40,849 nt of DNA from an uncultured Candidatus Saccharibacteria bacterium (GTDB lineage Bacteria > Patescibacteriota > Saccharimonadia > Saccharimonadales > Saccharimonadaceae). The stretch lies in the NCBI GenBank assembly GCA_946406315.1, contig CAMJKD010000011.1:1-40849 (forward strand). Reading direction: 5' to 3'. The notes beneath the pieces were generated by a model. The model saw only the letters and a list, made by a program, of their open reading frames with translations. It was not told where the DNA came from and did no database searches. This document shows positions 30,219-38,380 of the stretch, piece by piece (position 1 is the stretch's first letter; each line of letters begins with the position of its first letter). Made by a program: the position numbers and the translations under genes.

Positions 30219-33200
30219 GTGTCTGGTGGAATATTTTCCAGAAAACGCTTAACGCAGGTAGATAGGATTCGGAAAAATATTCGTATTTTTGCAGTGCTCA
30301 TTTTGGGCGCTATTTTAAGTTGTATTGTTTTTAAGTCCTTTGCTGAAATTATCGATGATGTCCGTGTTGATGTCGATGCAGATCTTACCTATTACTTAAA
30401 CGTCAAAGAAGACGGTATTGATGCTACTGGCATAGAATCTAGTGATGCCCAAATTGCCAATGTACTTGGTGGTAGGGTAAATGTGACAGACAAAATCCCA
30501 GAAGGTCTAGTATTCCAAGGTTTCGTTACTACTTCTGATGGTACAATCGGTGCCGTATCCCGTGCAGATAACTCTATCCAATGTCCAGGTAAAGTCATTG
30601 ACGATACTAATGAAGAAACTGTAGATACTGGTACTTGGAATAATGACCATACAGAATACTACTACCATGGTCTTCACTACAATGCTAATACTCGTACCGT
30701 TAGCTTTTCCGCTGAGAAGATTAAAGCTGGCTGCCAATTAACAGTAGGTATCATTACTAAAACCCCAACCACCATCGATGATCCAAGTACTACTCCCATT
30801 GAAACTCGTCGAGATTTCTACAACACTGCCTTTGCTGCCGAACGCGGACTAACTGCTACTTCCAATACTGTCCATGCCTTTATTGGTGATTCTAGTGCTA
30901 CGCTATATGACGTTACTTACGCATATGAAGGAAACATCCCAGCCGGTGCACCAACTACTCCTAGTGAAGAATCTTACGCCCAAGATTCCACAGTACCAGT
31001 TAATGCTAACCCAATACTTGAAGGCTATACTTTCTCTGGCTGGACTACGACTGATGCTACCGTAACGGACGGAACTTTCCCAATGCCAAATCGCAATGTC
31101 CGTCTAGTAGGTCTTTGGACAAAAAATCCAGAAAGTACTAAATACAATGTTACCTACGTCATTAATGGTGAAAAACCAACAGACTTTATGCCACCAACTG
31201 AGAAGCAATATGAAGCAGGCGTTAGTGTACCATTAGATTCTACGGAGGCTAATGCTAATATAGATGGCTATAGATTCTCTGGTTGGAGCACTACTGATGC
31301 TACATTATCTGAAACTGGATTCACTATGCCAAGTCAAGACGTAACTATTGTAGGTTCATTCCAACGTATTTCGTACAGAGTCTGCTATGCCTTTGAAGGC
31401 GCTATTATCCCAACAGGTGCAAGTGTTCCACCATGTGAAGATCATTATCCAGGCGATACAGTTACAACAGCCGCTAATCCAGTAGTAGCAGGTTACGACT
31501 TCCTAGGCTGGTATAAGAATGCGACCTTCACCATGCCAGAAGAAAACGTTACTATCTATGGTGAATGGGCAGAAACTCTTGGCACTTTCACGCCACAGAT
31601 AAGCAAAAGTCTTGTTGATGCTCAAACAGAATACATCTACGGCGAAACCGTAAAGTTTAAGATTACCGTCCATAACCCAGAATCCTTTGCCATTAAAGAT
31701 ATCTATCTACAAGAAGAACTAGATGGTGCAATCTTTACGGCTTCAGCTAATAACAGTTATGAGCTGAAGACTAATACTATTGTTAAAATTCCAAGTATTG
31801 CATCCGGCGCAAGTGTCGATGTCTATGCCGAATACAAAGTGACAGAAAACAAAACTCAAACACTCACTAACATTGTAGAGTTAACTGGTGCCCTAGCAGA
31901 TAACCATACCTTAGATACTAGCCAAGAATACAAAGCAACCATAGATTTCAATACTGTTCCGGAACCAGTACCACTTACGGGCATTATCTTTAATGCTTTA
32001 CCATATATTGGTTTAATTGTATTAGGGATTGGCATTATTTTCATACTCATCATATCTTCTCGTAAAACACATATAATTAGCAGAGCATTTGAACGCATTA
32101 ATAGAATTAAACCACGTGCTGTATTTAAGTGTACGCTCCCATGCTTCGCTATTATTGGCATTCTAATTGGCGCTACAATAGTTAAGAATGTTGCAGCAGG
32201 GCATTATACCGAAGTTATTAAGTCCGTAGAATTAACATCGCAACACACTAACTATTCCAACAATGAGCCAGGCTCCTGGAACGTAACGAAGAGTGCTAAA
32301 TGGATTGAACAAGGCAAAGCAAGAATTACCTTTGACGTAGATACAATAGCTAAAGTAGCCGAAGACGCACATACAGACATTGTAATGGTACTAGATAATT
32401 CTGGCTCAATGAGTGGAGATAAAATAACCCAAGTTAAGCATGATGCAACTGAACTCATCGAAAGTGTCTTATCTGATTCTAATAACCGTATTGGTTTAGT
32501 GAGCTTTAACTCTGATGCTACTAAACTTAGCAATCTCACTAATGATAAAGCTTCATTATTATCCTTAGTGAATCAATTGGAGGCTACTAACAATACTAAT
32601 TACTACAGCGGCTTTCTAAAAGCCGAAGAAATACTTGAAGGCTACCAAAAGCAAAACAACCGTGAACTCATCATGTTATTCTTAACTGACGGTTATCCAA
32701 ATGAACAAACCCCAAACGAAATCCCTGAATACCAAGCCCTAAAAGCTAAGTATCCATATATGACCATTAATGGTATCCAGTATGAAATGGGTGATGAAGT
32801 CCTAGACCCTATTAAACAAATCTCAGATAACCAGTTTATCGCTAATATGAATTCCCTAGGCAATGTACTCTTTGAAGCCTCAATTGCGCCATATACTTAT
32901 GAGAACTTTACCCTAACGGATTACATCGATGACGAATACTGGGATGTAGATAGTGTAGATATGATTGAGGCCTCCATTGGTGAAACATCTCTGACTCACG
33001 ATGATACTACGCCGGTTGTAACCTGGACAATGAACAATGCATTAATATCTGGTCGTTCGGCTAGGTTAACCATAGACGTGACATTAAAGAACGCGGGCGC
33101 AATTGAAGAAGGAACCTTCCTACCAACCAATGACCACGAAACTGTACAAAGTAGCTTGCCTGATACCCTGGACGAGAACATCACAAGCGAACTCACCCCA

Positions 33201-35504
33201 GTTCTAAAATCTAGCTACGAAGTAACATATGAGCCAAATTTGCCAAGTGGCTGCAGCTCATACGAAGGTACTCTACCAGCAACGCAGAACTATCTACCAA
33301 TGACTATAGTACAAAAGTCCAGTAGTATACTTACTTGCGACGGCTATAACTTTGCTGGTTGGGATGTAGCTGAAGGTGATCCAAAGCCAATTAACGACGA
33401 TTACTTTAAGATTATTAGTGACGATGTAGTTTTGCGCGCCATTTGGTCTAATGTCTCCATCTCTAAGAGTATGGACGGAGAAGTAAAGGAAGAGGTAGTA
33501 GCAATCCTAAATACTGGACAGAACATAAACGCGGCATTGAAAAAGCTTTCTGGTCAAACCAGTGCAAATAATTTTACTGCGAATACTACCATTGCAGCTG
33601 TGAAGCCTTCTTCTACTATGTCTTCCGAGCAACAAGCAAGTGCTTCCATAATCTCTTCATCTAATTCTCCTGTACCAATTTATGCCTGGTTCGATAATAC
33701 CGATGGCACTATTTATATTTATTCCGAGGCAGATAAGATTAAGGCGGGCACTTCCTTGAGATATTTATTCTACAACTTTAAGAGCCTGAACGACATCTCT
33801 GCGCTCGTCAGTTGGGATACTTCGAGTGTTACTAATATGAGCTATATGTTCGGTGACGCCTCCAGCCTCACAAATATAGACGCGCTTTCTGCTTGGGATA
33901 CTTCAAAAGTTACTACTATGAACTATATGTTCGGTAACGCAAAAGCACTAACCAATATAGATGGTGCAACGAGTTGGAATACTTCAAAAGTAACTGATAT
34001 GAGCTATATGTTCGAAAACGCCTCCAATCTTACAAATATAGACGGAGCAGCCGACTGGGATACTTCGAAAGTAACTAATATGAGATACATGTTTGACAGC
34101 ACTAAAATTACGAATATAGACACACTTAGCAACTGGGATACTTCGAGTGTTACTGATATGGGCGATATGTTCGGCAGCACTAAAATTACGAATATAGACG
34201 CTCTTACCGATTGGGATACTTCGAGTGTTACCAATATGAGTGGTATGTTCAGTGGCGCCTCTAGTCTCACAAACATTGATGGTGTGGCTGGTTGGGATAC
34301 TTCGAGTGTTACTACTATGAGCTCTATGTTCTACGGTGCCTCTAGCCTCACAAACATTGATGGCGTGGCTGGTTGGGATACTTCGAGTGTTACTACTATG
34401 AGCTCTATGTTCTACAATACTAAAATTACAAATATAGACGCGCTTTCCGACTGGGATACTTCAAGTGTTACTAATATGAACAATATGTTCTCTGGTGCCT
34501 CTAGCCTCACAAACATTGATGGTGCATCTGATTGGGGTACTTCGAGTGTTACTAATATGAGCTATATGTTCTATGGCGCCTCCGACCTTACGAATATAGA
34601 TGGTGCAACTAATTGGGATACTTCAAGTATTACCAATATGAGCGGTATGTTCTACGGCGCCTCCAGCCTTGTAAATATAGACGCACTTACCGATTGGGAC
34701 ACTTCAAGTGTTAATTATATGAGCTCTATGTTCCAAGGCGCCTCTAACCTTACGAACATTGATGGCGCATCCGGCTGGGATACTTCGAGCGTTACTTATA
34801 TGAACTATATGTTCAATAGCGCCTCTAGTCTTACGAATATAGATGGCGCATCTGGTTGGAATACTTCAAAAGTGGCTAATATGAGCTATATGTTCCAAGG
34901 TGCCTCTAGTCTTACAAATATAGATGGTGCTTCCGATTGGAATACTTCTAAAGTTACTAATATGAGCTATATGTTCAGCGGCGCCTCCAGCCTTGCAAAC
35001 ATAGACGGTGCATCTGGTTGGGATACTTCTAGCGTTACTTATATGGGCTCTATGTTCCAAGGCACCTCCGGCCTTACGAACATTGATGGAGCAACTAATT
35101 GGGACACTTCGAGCGTGACTACTATGCAGCAAATGTTCTTCGGCGCCTCCAGCCTCACGAACATTGATGGCGCATCTAACTGGAATACTTCGAGTGTTAC
35201 TACTATGCAGCAAATGTTCCGCGGCGCCTCCAGTCTTGCGAACATCGATGGCGCAACTAATTGGGACACTCCAAGTGTTACTAATATGAGTTATATGTTC
35301 GATGGCGCCTCCAGCCTTGCCAATATAGACGGCGCATCTGGTTGGGATACCTCAGGAGTTACTAATATGACTTCTATGTTCAACGGTTGCTTCCGAATAA
35401 CATCTCTTGATCCAATCTTTGATTGGGACGTCTCAAGCCTTACGAGTAAAACCTATATGTTTAACGGCGTTCCAGCATCCGTAACGCGCCCAGGATGGTA
35501 TTAG
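30219..35504 (+). CDS. Giant surface adhesin: InlB-type repeats, internal VPLTG signal, VWA domain and BspA-type repeat array
   Basis: The 1761-residue protein starts at a GTG with AGGAG seven bases upstream. Order: signal/anchor helix (23-43); unknown beta domain (45-220); three InlB/Flg_new-type repeats (about 230-450, each with GYxFxGW and a final V-x-L/I-x-G-x-W/F); a DUF11-like domain (455-580); VPLTG (584-588) followed by a hydrophobic helix and RKTH, i.e. a sorting-signal layout; a second signal-peptide-like segment (629-660, ending VKNVAAG); a VWA domain with MIDAS DNSGSMS (Asp726) and FLTDGYPN; another InlB-type repeat (about 1005-1080); and 20 BspA/DUF285 repeats plus a degenerate one (1197-1761). 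VWA domains are known from tip adhesins of Gram-positive pili. The chain looks like two surface proteins fused in frame. Confidence 0.9.
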   Translation: MSGGIFSRKRLTQVDRIRKNIRIFAVLILGAILSCIVFKSFAEIIDDVRVDVDADLTYYLNVKEDGIDATGIESSDAQIANVLGGRVNVTDKIPEGLVFQGFVTTSDGTIGAVSRADNSIQCPGKVIDDTNEETVDTGTWNNDHTEYYYHGLHYNANTRTVSFSAEKIKAGCQLTVGIITKTPTTIDDPSTTPIETRRDFYNTAFAAERGLTATSNTVHAFIGDSSATLYDVTYAYEGNIPAGAPTTPSEESYAQDSTVPVNANPILEGYTFSGWTTTDATVTDGTFPMPNRNVRLVGLWTKNPESTKYNVTYVINGEKPTDFMPPTEKQYEAGVSVPLDSTEANANIDGYRFSGWSTTDATLSETGFTMPSQDVTIVGSFQRISYRVCYAFEGAIIPTGASVPPCEDHYPGDTVTTAANPVVAGYDFLGWYKNATFTMPEENVTIYGEWAETLGTFTPQISKSLVDAQTEYIYGETVKFKITVHNPESFAIKDIYLQEELDGAIFTASANNSYELKTNTIVKIPSIASGASVDVYAEYKVTENKTQTLTNIVELTGALADNHTLDTSQEYKATIDFNTVPEPVPLTGIIFNALPYIGLIVLGIGIIFILIISSRKTHIISRAFERINRIKPRAVFKCTLPCFAIIGILIGATIVKNVAAGHYTEVIKSVELTSQHTNYSNNEPGSWNVTKSAKWIEQGKARITFDVDTIAKVAEDAHTDIVMVLDNSGSMSGDKITQVKHDATELIESVLSDSNNRIGLVSFNSDATKLSNLTNDKASLLSLVNQLEATNNTNYYSGFLKAEEILEGYQKQNNRELIMLFLTDGYPNEQTPNEIPEYQALKAKYPYMTINGIQYEMGDEVLDPIKQISDNQFIANMNSLGNVLFEASIAPYTYENFTLTDYIDDEYWDVDSVDMIEASIGETSLTHDDTTPVVTWTMNNALISGRSARLTIDVTLKNAGAIEEGTFLPTNDHETVQSSLPDTLDENITSELTPVLKSSYEVTYEPNLPSGCSSYEGTLPATQNYLPMTIVQKSSSILTCDGYNFAGWDVAEGDPKPINDDYFKIISDDVVLRAIWSNVSISKSMDGEVKEEVVAILNTGQNINAALKKLSGQTSANNFTANTTIAAVKPSSTMSSEQQASASIISSSNSPVPIYAWFDNTDGTIYIYSEADKIKAGTSLRYLFYNFKSLNDISALVSWDTSSVTNMSYMFGDASSLTNIDALSAWDTSKVTTMNYMFGNAKALTNIDGATSWNTSKVTDMSYMFENASNLTNIDGAADWDTSKVTNMRYMFDSTKITNIDTLSNWDTSSVTDMGDMFGSTKITNIDALTDWDTSSVTNMSGMFSGASSLTNIDGVAGWDTSSVTTMSSMFYGASSLTNIDGVAGWDTSSVTTMSSMFYNTKITNIDALSDWDTSSVTNMNNMFSGASSLTNIDGASDWGTSSVTNMSYMFYGASDLTNIDGATNWDTSSITNMSGMFYGASSLVNIDALTDWDTSSVNYMSSMFQGASNLTNIDGASGWDTSSVTYMNYMFNSASSLTNIDGASGWNTSKVANMSYMFQGASSLTNIDGASDWNTSKVTNMSYMFSGASSLANIDGASGWDTSSVTYMGSMFQGTSGLTNIDGATNWDTSSVTTMQQMFFGASSLTNIDGASNWNTSSVTTMQQMFRGASSLANIDGATNWDTPSVTNMSYMFDGASSLANIDGASGWDTSGVTNMTSMFNGCFRITSLDPIFDWDVSSLTSKTYMFNGVPASVTRPGWY
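33807..35501 (+). repeat. Tandem 81/78-bp coding repeat, ~21 units (BspA/DUF285 type)
   Basis: Each unit encodes 27 residues (26 in three units) of the form W-D-T-S-S-V-T-N-M-S-x-M-F-x-G-A-S-S-L-T-N-I-D-G-A, written here as spaced residues. Twenty complete units and a degenerate last one fill 1695 nt. Some neighbours (around 34255-34415) are nearly identical at DNA level, indicating recent duplication by slippage or recombination. Confidence 0.92.
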
Positions 35505-35538
35505 GAGAATTACTATGTAAAAAAAATGAAAAATCATA

Positions 35539-35544
35539 TATAAT
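35539..35544 (+). promoter_or_regulatory. -10 box (TATAAT) upstream of the pilin gene
   Basis: A perfect TATAAT 41 nt before the pilin ATG at 35586, giving a leader of about 35 nt with AGGAGG. It would allow the pilin, SipA-like and sortase genes to be transcribed apart from the adhesin. No -35 box is clear. Confidence 0.55.
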
Positions 35545-35585
35545 AATGAATAAGGTTAAGCGATATGCAAATAATAGGAGGAAAT

Positions 35586-36623
35586 ATGAAAAAAACCAAT
35601 AAAGTAATAACGGCTTCAGCGGCAGTCGCAGTGCTTGCTACGACCGTAGCGCCACTTAGCACTTTCGCTGCGGCTACTACGCCAACTTGGAATACCGGTT
35701 CGTCGGCTACGATTATTCGTAATATCGAAAATGCTTACGGCACAATTAACAACACCTTTGGCTATACTATTACGGCAGATGGATCTAATCCAGCTGGTGC
35801 CGCAAATGCTCCATCCGCACCGAGTATTGTTTTTAATGACACTTACACAACAATAGGTACTGCTTCAAAGAGTACGACCCTAGACTTCTCCAACATGACG
35901 TTCGAGAGGGTAGGTGACTATTCCTATACTATTACAGAAAGCTCATCAACTAATTCTGCAATTTATCCTGTAGATAGCACCAATAGCTATACTGCTACTG
36001 TATCTGTACGCAACAATGATACACTTACCGGCTATGTTGCTAGTCTCTATGTAAAAGACGCTAGCGACGATAAGCTAGATAACATCTCTGGTGATGATTC
36101 GGGGTTTGTCTATTCGAGTGCGCCGGCCTATACGAATATTCAGGTGTCGCAAACTGTTTCTGGTAACACCGCCGATCCAGAGAAATGCTTCGAGTACACC
36201 TTTGCGGTTAGCACTAGCGATAGCTATACTCTAGATACGAGCTCTACCTGTACAAACTCAAGTACTATTAAGAATGGCGATACAATTAGACTAAAGCATA
36301 ATGATACTGCTACTATCGGTTTGGTTGGTAATAACTCTCAGATTCCAGTTGGCACTACCTATTCCTTTACTAAGGCTGATGCGGCGGAAGGATATACCAC
36401 CACTATTGATGGCGTAGAACAAGCTTCTACCGGTACTAAGACGATGGTCGCTGTAGGTGATTCCGACTATGATACTAATAACGAAACTACGATTAATTCA
36501 TATCTTAATTCCGAGGTTGATACAAATGCGTTTATGGGTATTGCAATTTACATCTTACTAATCCTTGCCGGTACAGCTGGTGTTGCTTACTTTGTTCGCA
36601 AGAAAATCGCCAAAAAGGCTTAA
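35586..36623 (+). CDS. FctA-like pilin (major pilus subunit candidate)
   Basis: With MKKTNK at 35586 (AGGAGG just upstream; an in-frame ATG at 35565 would run through that Shine-Dalgarno) the protein has 345 residues. Signal peptide 1-30; first domain about 35-180 with the FctA/Spy0128-type strand DYSYTITE (Glu118, equivalent to the catalytic acid of isopeptide formation); second domain about 181-308 of the VSGNTADPEKCFEYTF type seen in streptococcal-like pilins; then EVDTN (310-314), a hydrophobic helix and RKKIAKKA, a sorting-signal layout close to the EVPTG of streptococcal pilins. The usual isopeptide Lys in the second domain is Gln189, and the only two Cys residues (201, 222) lie in this domain. 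SipA-like and sortase genes follow. Confidence 0.82.
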   Translation: MKKTNKVITASAAVAVLATTVAPLSTFAAATTPTWNTGSSATIIRNIENAYGTINNTFGYTITADGSNPAGAANAPSAPSIVFNDTYTTIGTASKSTTLDFSNMTFERVGDYSYTITESSSTNSAIYPVDSTNSYTATVSVRNNDTLTGYVASLYVKDASDDKLDNISGDDSGFVYSSAPAYTNIQVSQTVSGNTADPEKCFEYTFAVSTSDSYTLDTSSTCTNSSTIKNGDTIRLKHNDTATIGLVGNNSQIPVGTTYSFTKADAAEGYTTTIDGVEQASTGTKTMVAVGDSDYDTNNETTINSYLNSEVDTNAFMGIAIYILLILAGTAGVAYFVRKKIAKKA

Positions 36624-36645
36624 TTGGATTGTGAAAAACAAACAT

Positions 36646-37155
36646 ATGAAAATCAACGACGAGGCTAGGCGTACTTGGGTATGCCTAGCCTTGAAGGCGT
36701 TAGCTATTATTGCGATACTCTGGATTAGTTTTGGCGTGTTCGTCGGGCTTCGCAGAGTCTCTGATATTTCTATGAACGGACGCATTAATGATGGTGATTT
36801 TGTACTATTTAATCGCATTAGTAAGAAGTATAATGTCGGCGACATCGTCTTCTATTCGCAAGATAACCATGAATTGATGTCGGAAATAGTTGGCGAAGAA
36901 GATGACATTATAACTTTAGACGATGATGGCTATCTCCTGGTCAACGGTATTATCGTGTCGAGTGCGCCAGTTTATGACTATTCTCTTGGCGAATCGAATC
37001 CTTTTAGAGAGGGCTATCGCGTTCCAAAAGGCGCCTATTTCGTTCTTAATTCTAATTACGAGGATGCCGATGACTCACGTTCTTTCGGCGCCATCAAAAA
37101 ATCCAACATAAAAGGAAGCGTAATTGCTCTTCTTTTACGCACTCGGAGCTTCTGA
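36646..37155 (+). CDS. Signal-peptidase-I-like protein lacking the catalytic Lys (SipA-like pilus assembly factor)
   Basis: The 169-residue protein has one N-terminal membrane helix (about 11-35) and the S26 fold: ISMNGRINDGDFVLFNR keeps the nucleophile position Ser42, GDIVFY aligns without gaps to the GDIVV of Bacillus SipS, but the segment with the general base (KRIIGLPGD in SipS) reads SEIVGEEDD: Lys is Ser79, the next Arg is Glu. VPKGAYFVLNSN replaces the GDNR box. It should thus be inactive or altered. In Streptococcus pyogenes the homologue SipA, also without the dyad, is needed for pilus polymerisation. An upstream in-frame GTG at 36631 is an alternative start. The sortase ATG follows the stop directly. 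Confidence 0.85.
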   Translation: MKINDEARRTWVCLALKALAIIAILWISFGVFVGLRRVSDISMNGRINDGDFVLFNRISKKYNVGDIVFYSQDNHELMSEIVGEEDDIITLDDDGYLLVNGIIVSSAPVYDYSLGESNPFREGYRVPKGAYFVLNSNYEDADDSRSFGAIKKSNIKGSVIALLLRTRSF

Positions 37156-37929
37156 ATGCAGAAACAGAATGAACGCAGAATCATCATAATACAAAAAATA
37201 TTAGATTATTTTTTTAATTTCACTTTACTGTTCGTGTCGATTCTTTTTTTGAGCGTCGGTCTTTACGCCGTCATTGATAATCGGTTAGTTATAAAAGAGG
37301 CGGAAATACCAGATAGTTTTAAGAAATCCGCTATGGCCGATCGTGTGTATCCAAATATCAATGAGCTCAAAAAGACAAATAACGAAATTATTGCTTGGCT
37401 CACCATAGATGACACCCCTGTCGATTATCCTATTACGCAATCGAAGGATAATTCGAAATATCTCACTACGGATTATAATAATAAACACTCTATTGCTGGC
37501 AATCCGTTCGTGGACTATCGGAATAACTTTCTAAAGGATGACTATACTATTATTTACGGTCATCGCATGAATCAAAAGAAGATGTTTGGCTCCATCGTTG
37601 AATATGCTGACGCATCGTTCCTTCAGAAGCATCGTACTGGTACTATTACTACTGCTGAAAATACATTTAAACTTGAAGTAATTGCGTATTCGGTTGAAGA
37701 TATCACGAAAACAAAAATCTACGATCTTGCGAATAATCGGAACGATAGAAATCGAGAAATATTAAGCTCAATCATAAATCATGCCACTACTATAAATGGC
37801 GATTATACTAAGGAAGAACTCCAATCGGAAGAAGTGAATAGTTGGCAATTAATGCTTCTTTCTACTTGCGATAAAGATTCTAGGCACTATCGCGACATTC
37901 TCTTATTGAGAATCGGCGACCAGATATAG
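37156..37929 (+). CDS. Class B sortase
   Basis: The 257-residue protein is a membrane-anchored cysteine transpeptidase (N-terminal helix about 17-41) of class B. The triad is complete: His136 in IIYGHRM, Cys238 in LLSTCDKDS and Arg246 eight residues later. The WLTIDDTPVDYPITQ and DYTIIYGHRMNQKKMFGSI segments and the extra helices at about 185-225 are typical of SrtB. Class B enzymes attach NPQTN-type proteins to the wall or, in FCT-type loci, polymerise pilins. Directly after the SipA-like gene (TGA-ATG junction), it most likely acts on the pilin at 35586; the MucBP proteins with NPKTV/NPNTI tails are further candidates. Confidence 0.93.
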   Translation: MQKQNERRIIIIQKILDYFFNFTLLFVSILFLSVGLYAVIDNRLVIKEAEIPDSFKKSAMADRVYPNINELKKTNNEIIAWLTIDDTPVDYPITQSKDNSKYLTTDYNNKHSIAGNPFVDYRNNFLKDDYTIIYGHRMNQKKMFGSIVEYADASFLQKHRTGTITTAENTFKLEVIAYSVEDITKTKIYDLANNRNDRNREILSSIINHATTINGDYTKEELQSEEVNSWQLMLLSTCDKDSRHYRDILLLRIGDQI

Positions 37930-37951
37930 TATAAGTAATATAGGCACAAGT

Positions 37952-38380
37952 ATGAATAAAAAAGAAATAATAACTTTAATAGCCGTAGGGGTAGTAGTAT
38001 TTTTCATTAGTTGTTTTGGCGCATTATTACTAGTATCGCCAAATAGTCATAACGAAGGCGACAATCCTGGCGATATCCCGACAACATCCAAGCCTACGCC
38101 GACTAGCGATGACGCAATAAAAGTCGGCAAATACGCTTTGCATTACGGTAATTATTATTGCAAATATGAAGAATACGAGGACGGGAAGCTAACAATGCGT
38201 GAATCCGCCCTTAAACTAGACAAAGACGAAATAACTATAGGTGACGAAGAATACGATTACGTCATCGAAGGCGATAAACTCAAATTGGAAGATGGTCCCG
38301 AATTACGCGCTATCGATAATGATCGAATTCGAATGGAAGCGGGTGCAGGTCTAGAATATGTCTATAAGGAGGCAAAATAA
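37952..38380 (+). CDS. Membrane-anchored protein of unknown function
   Basis: The 142-residue product has one N-terminal membrane helix (about 7-29), a Thr/Pro/Ser-rich linker (TTSKPTPTSDD) of the kind that spans a cell wall, and a small acidic beta-rich domain (about 50-142) with a KVGKYALHYGNYYC start. The single-Cys and compact size give no family. It lies 22 nt after the sortase gene and its stop overlaps the next start by one base (TAATG), so it belongs to the operon. Confidence 0.75.
   Translation: MNKKEIITLIAVGVVVFFISCFGALLLVSPNSHNEGDNPGDIPTTSKPTPTSDDAIKVGKYALHYGNYYCKYEEYEDGKLTMRESALKLDKDEITIGDEEYDYVIEGDKLKLEDGPELRAIDNDRIRMEAGAGLEYVYKEAK

Noticed and set aside
33807..35501. Regular 81-bp repeats as a possible CRISPR array
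   Set aside because: The repeat is in frame, encodes BspA-type residues throughout and has no unique spacers.
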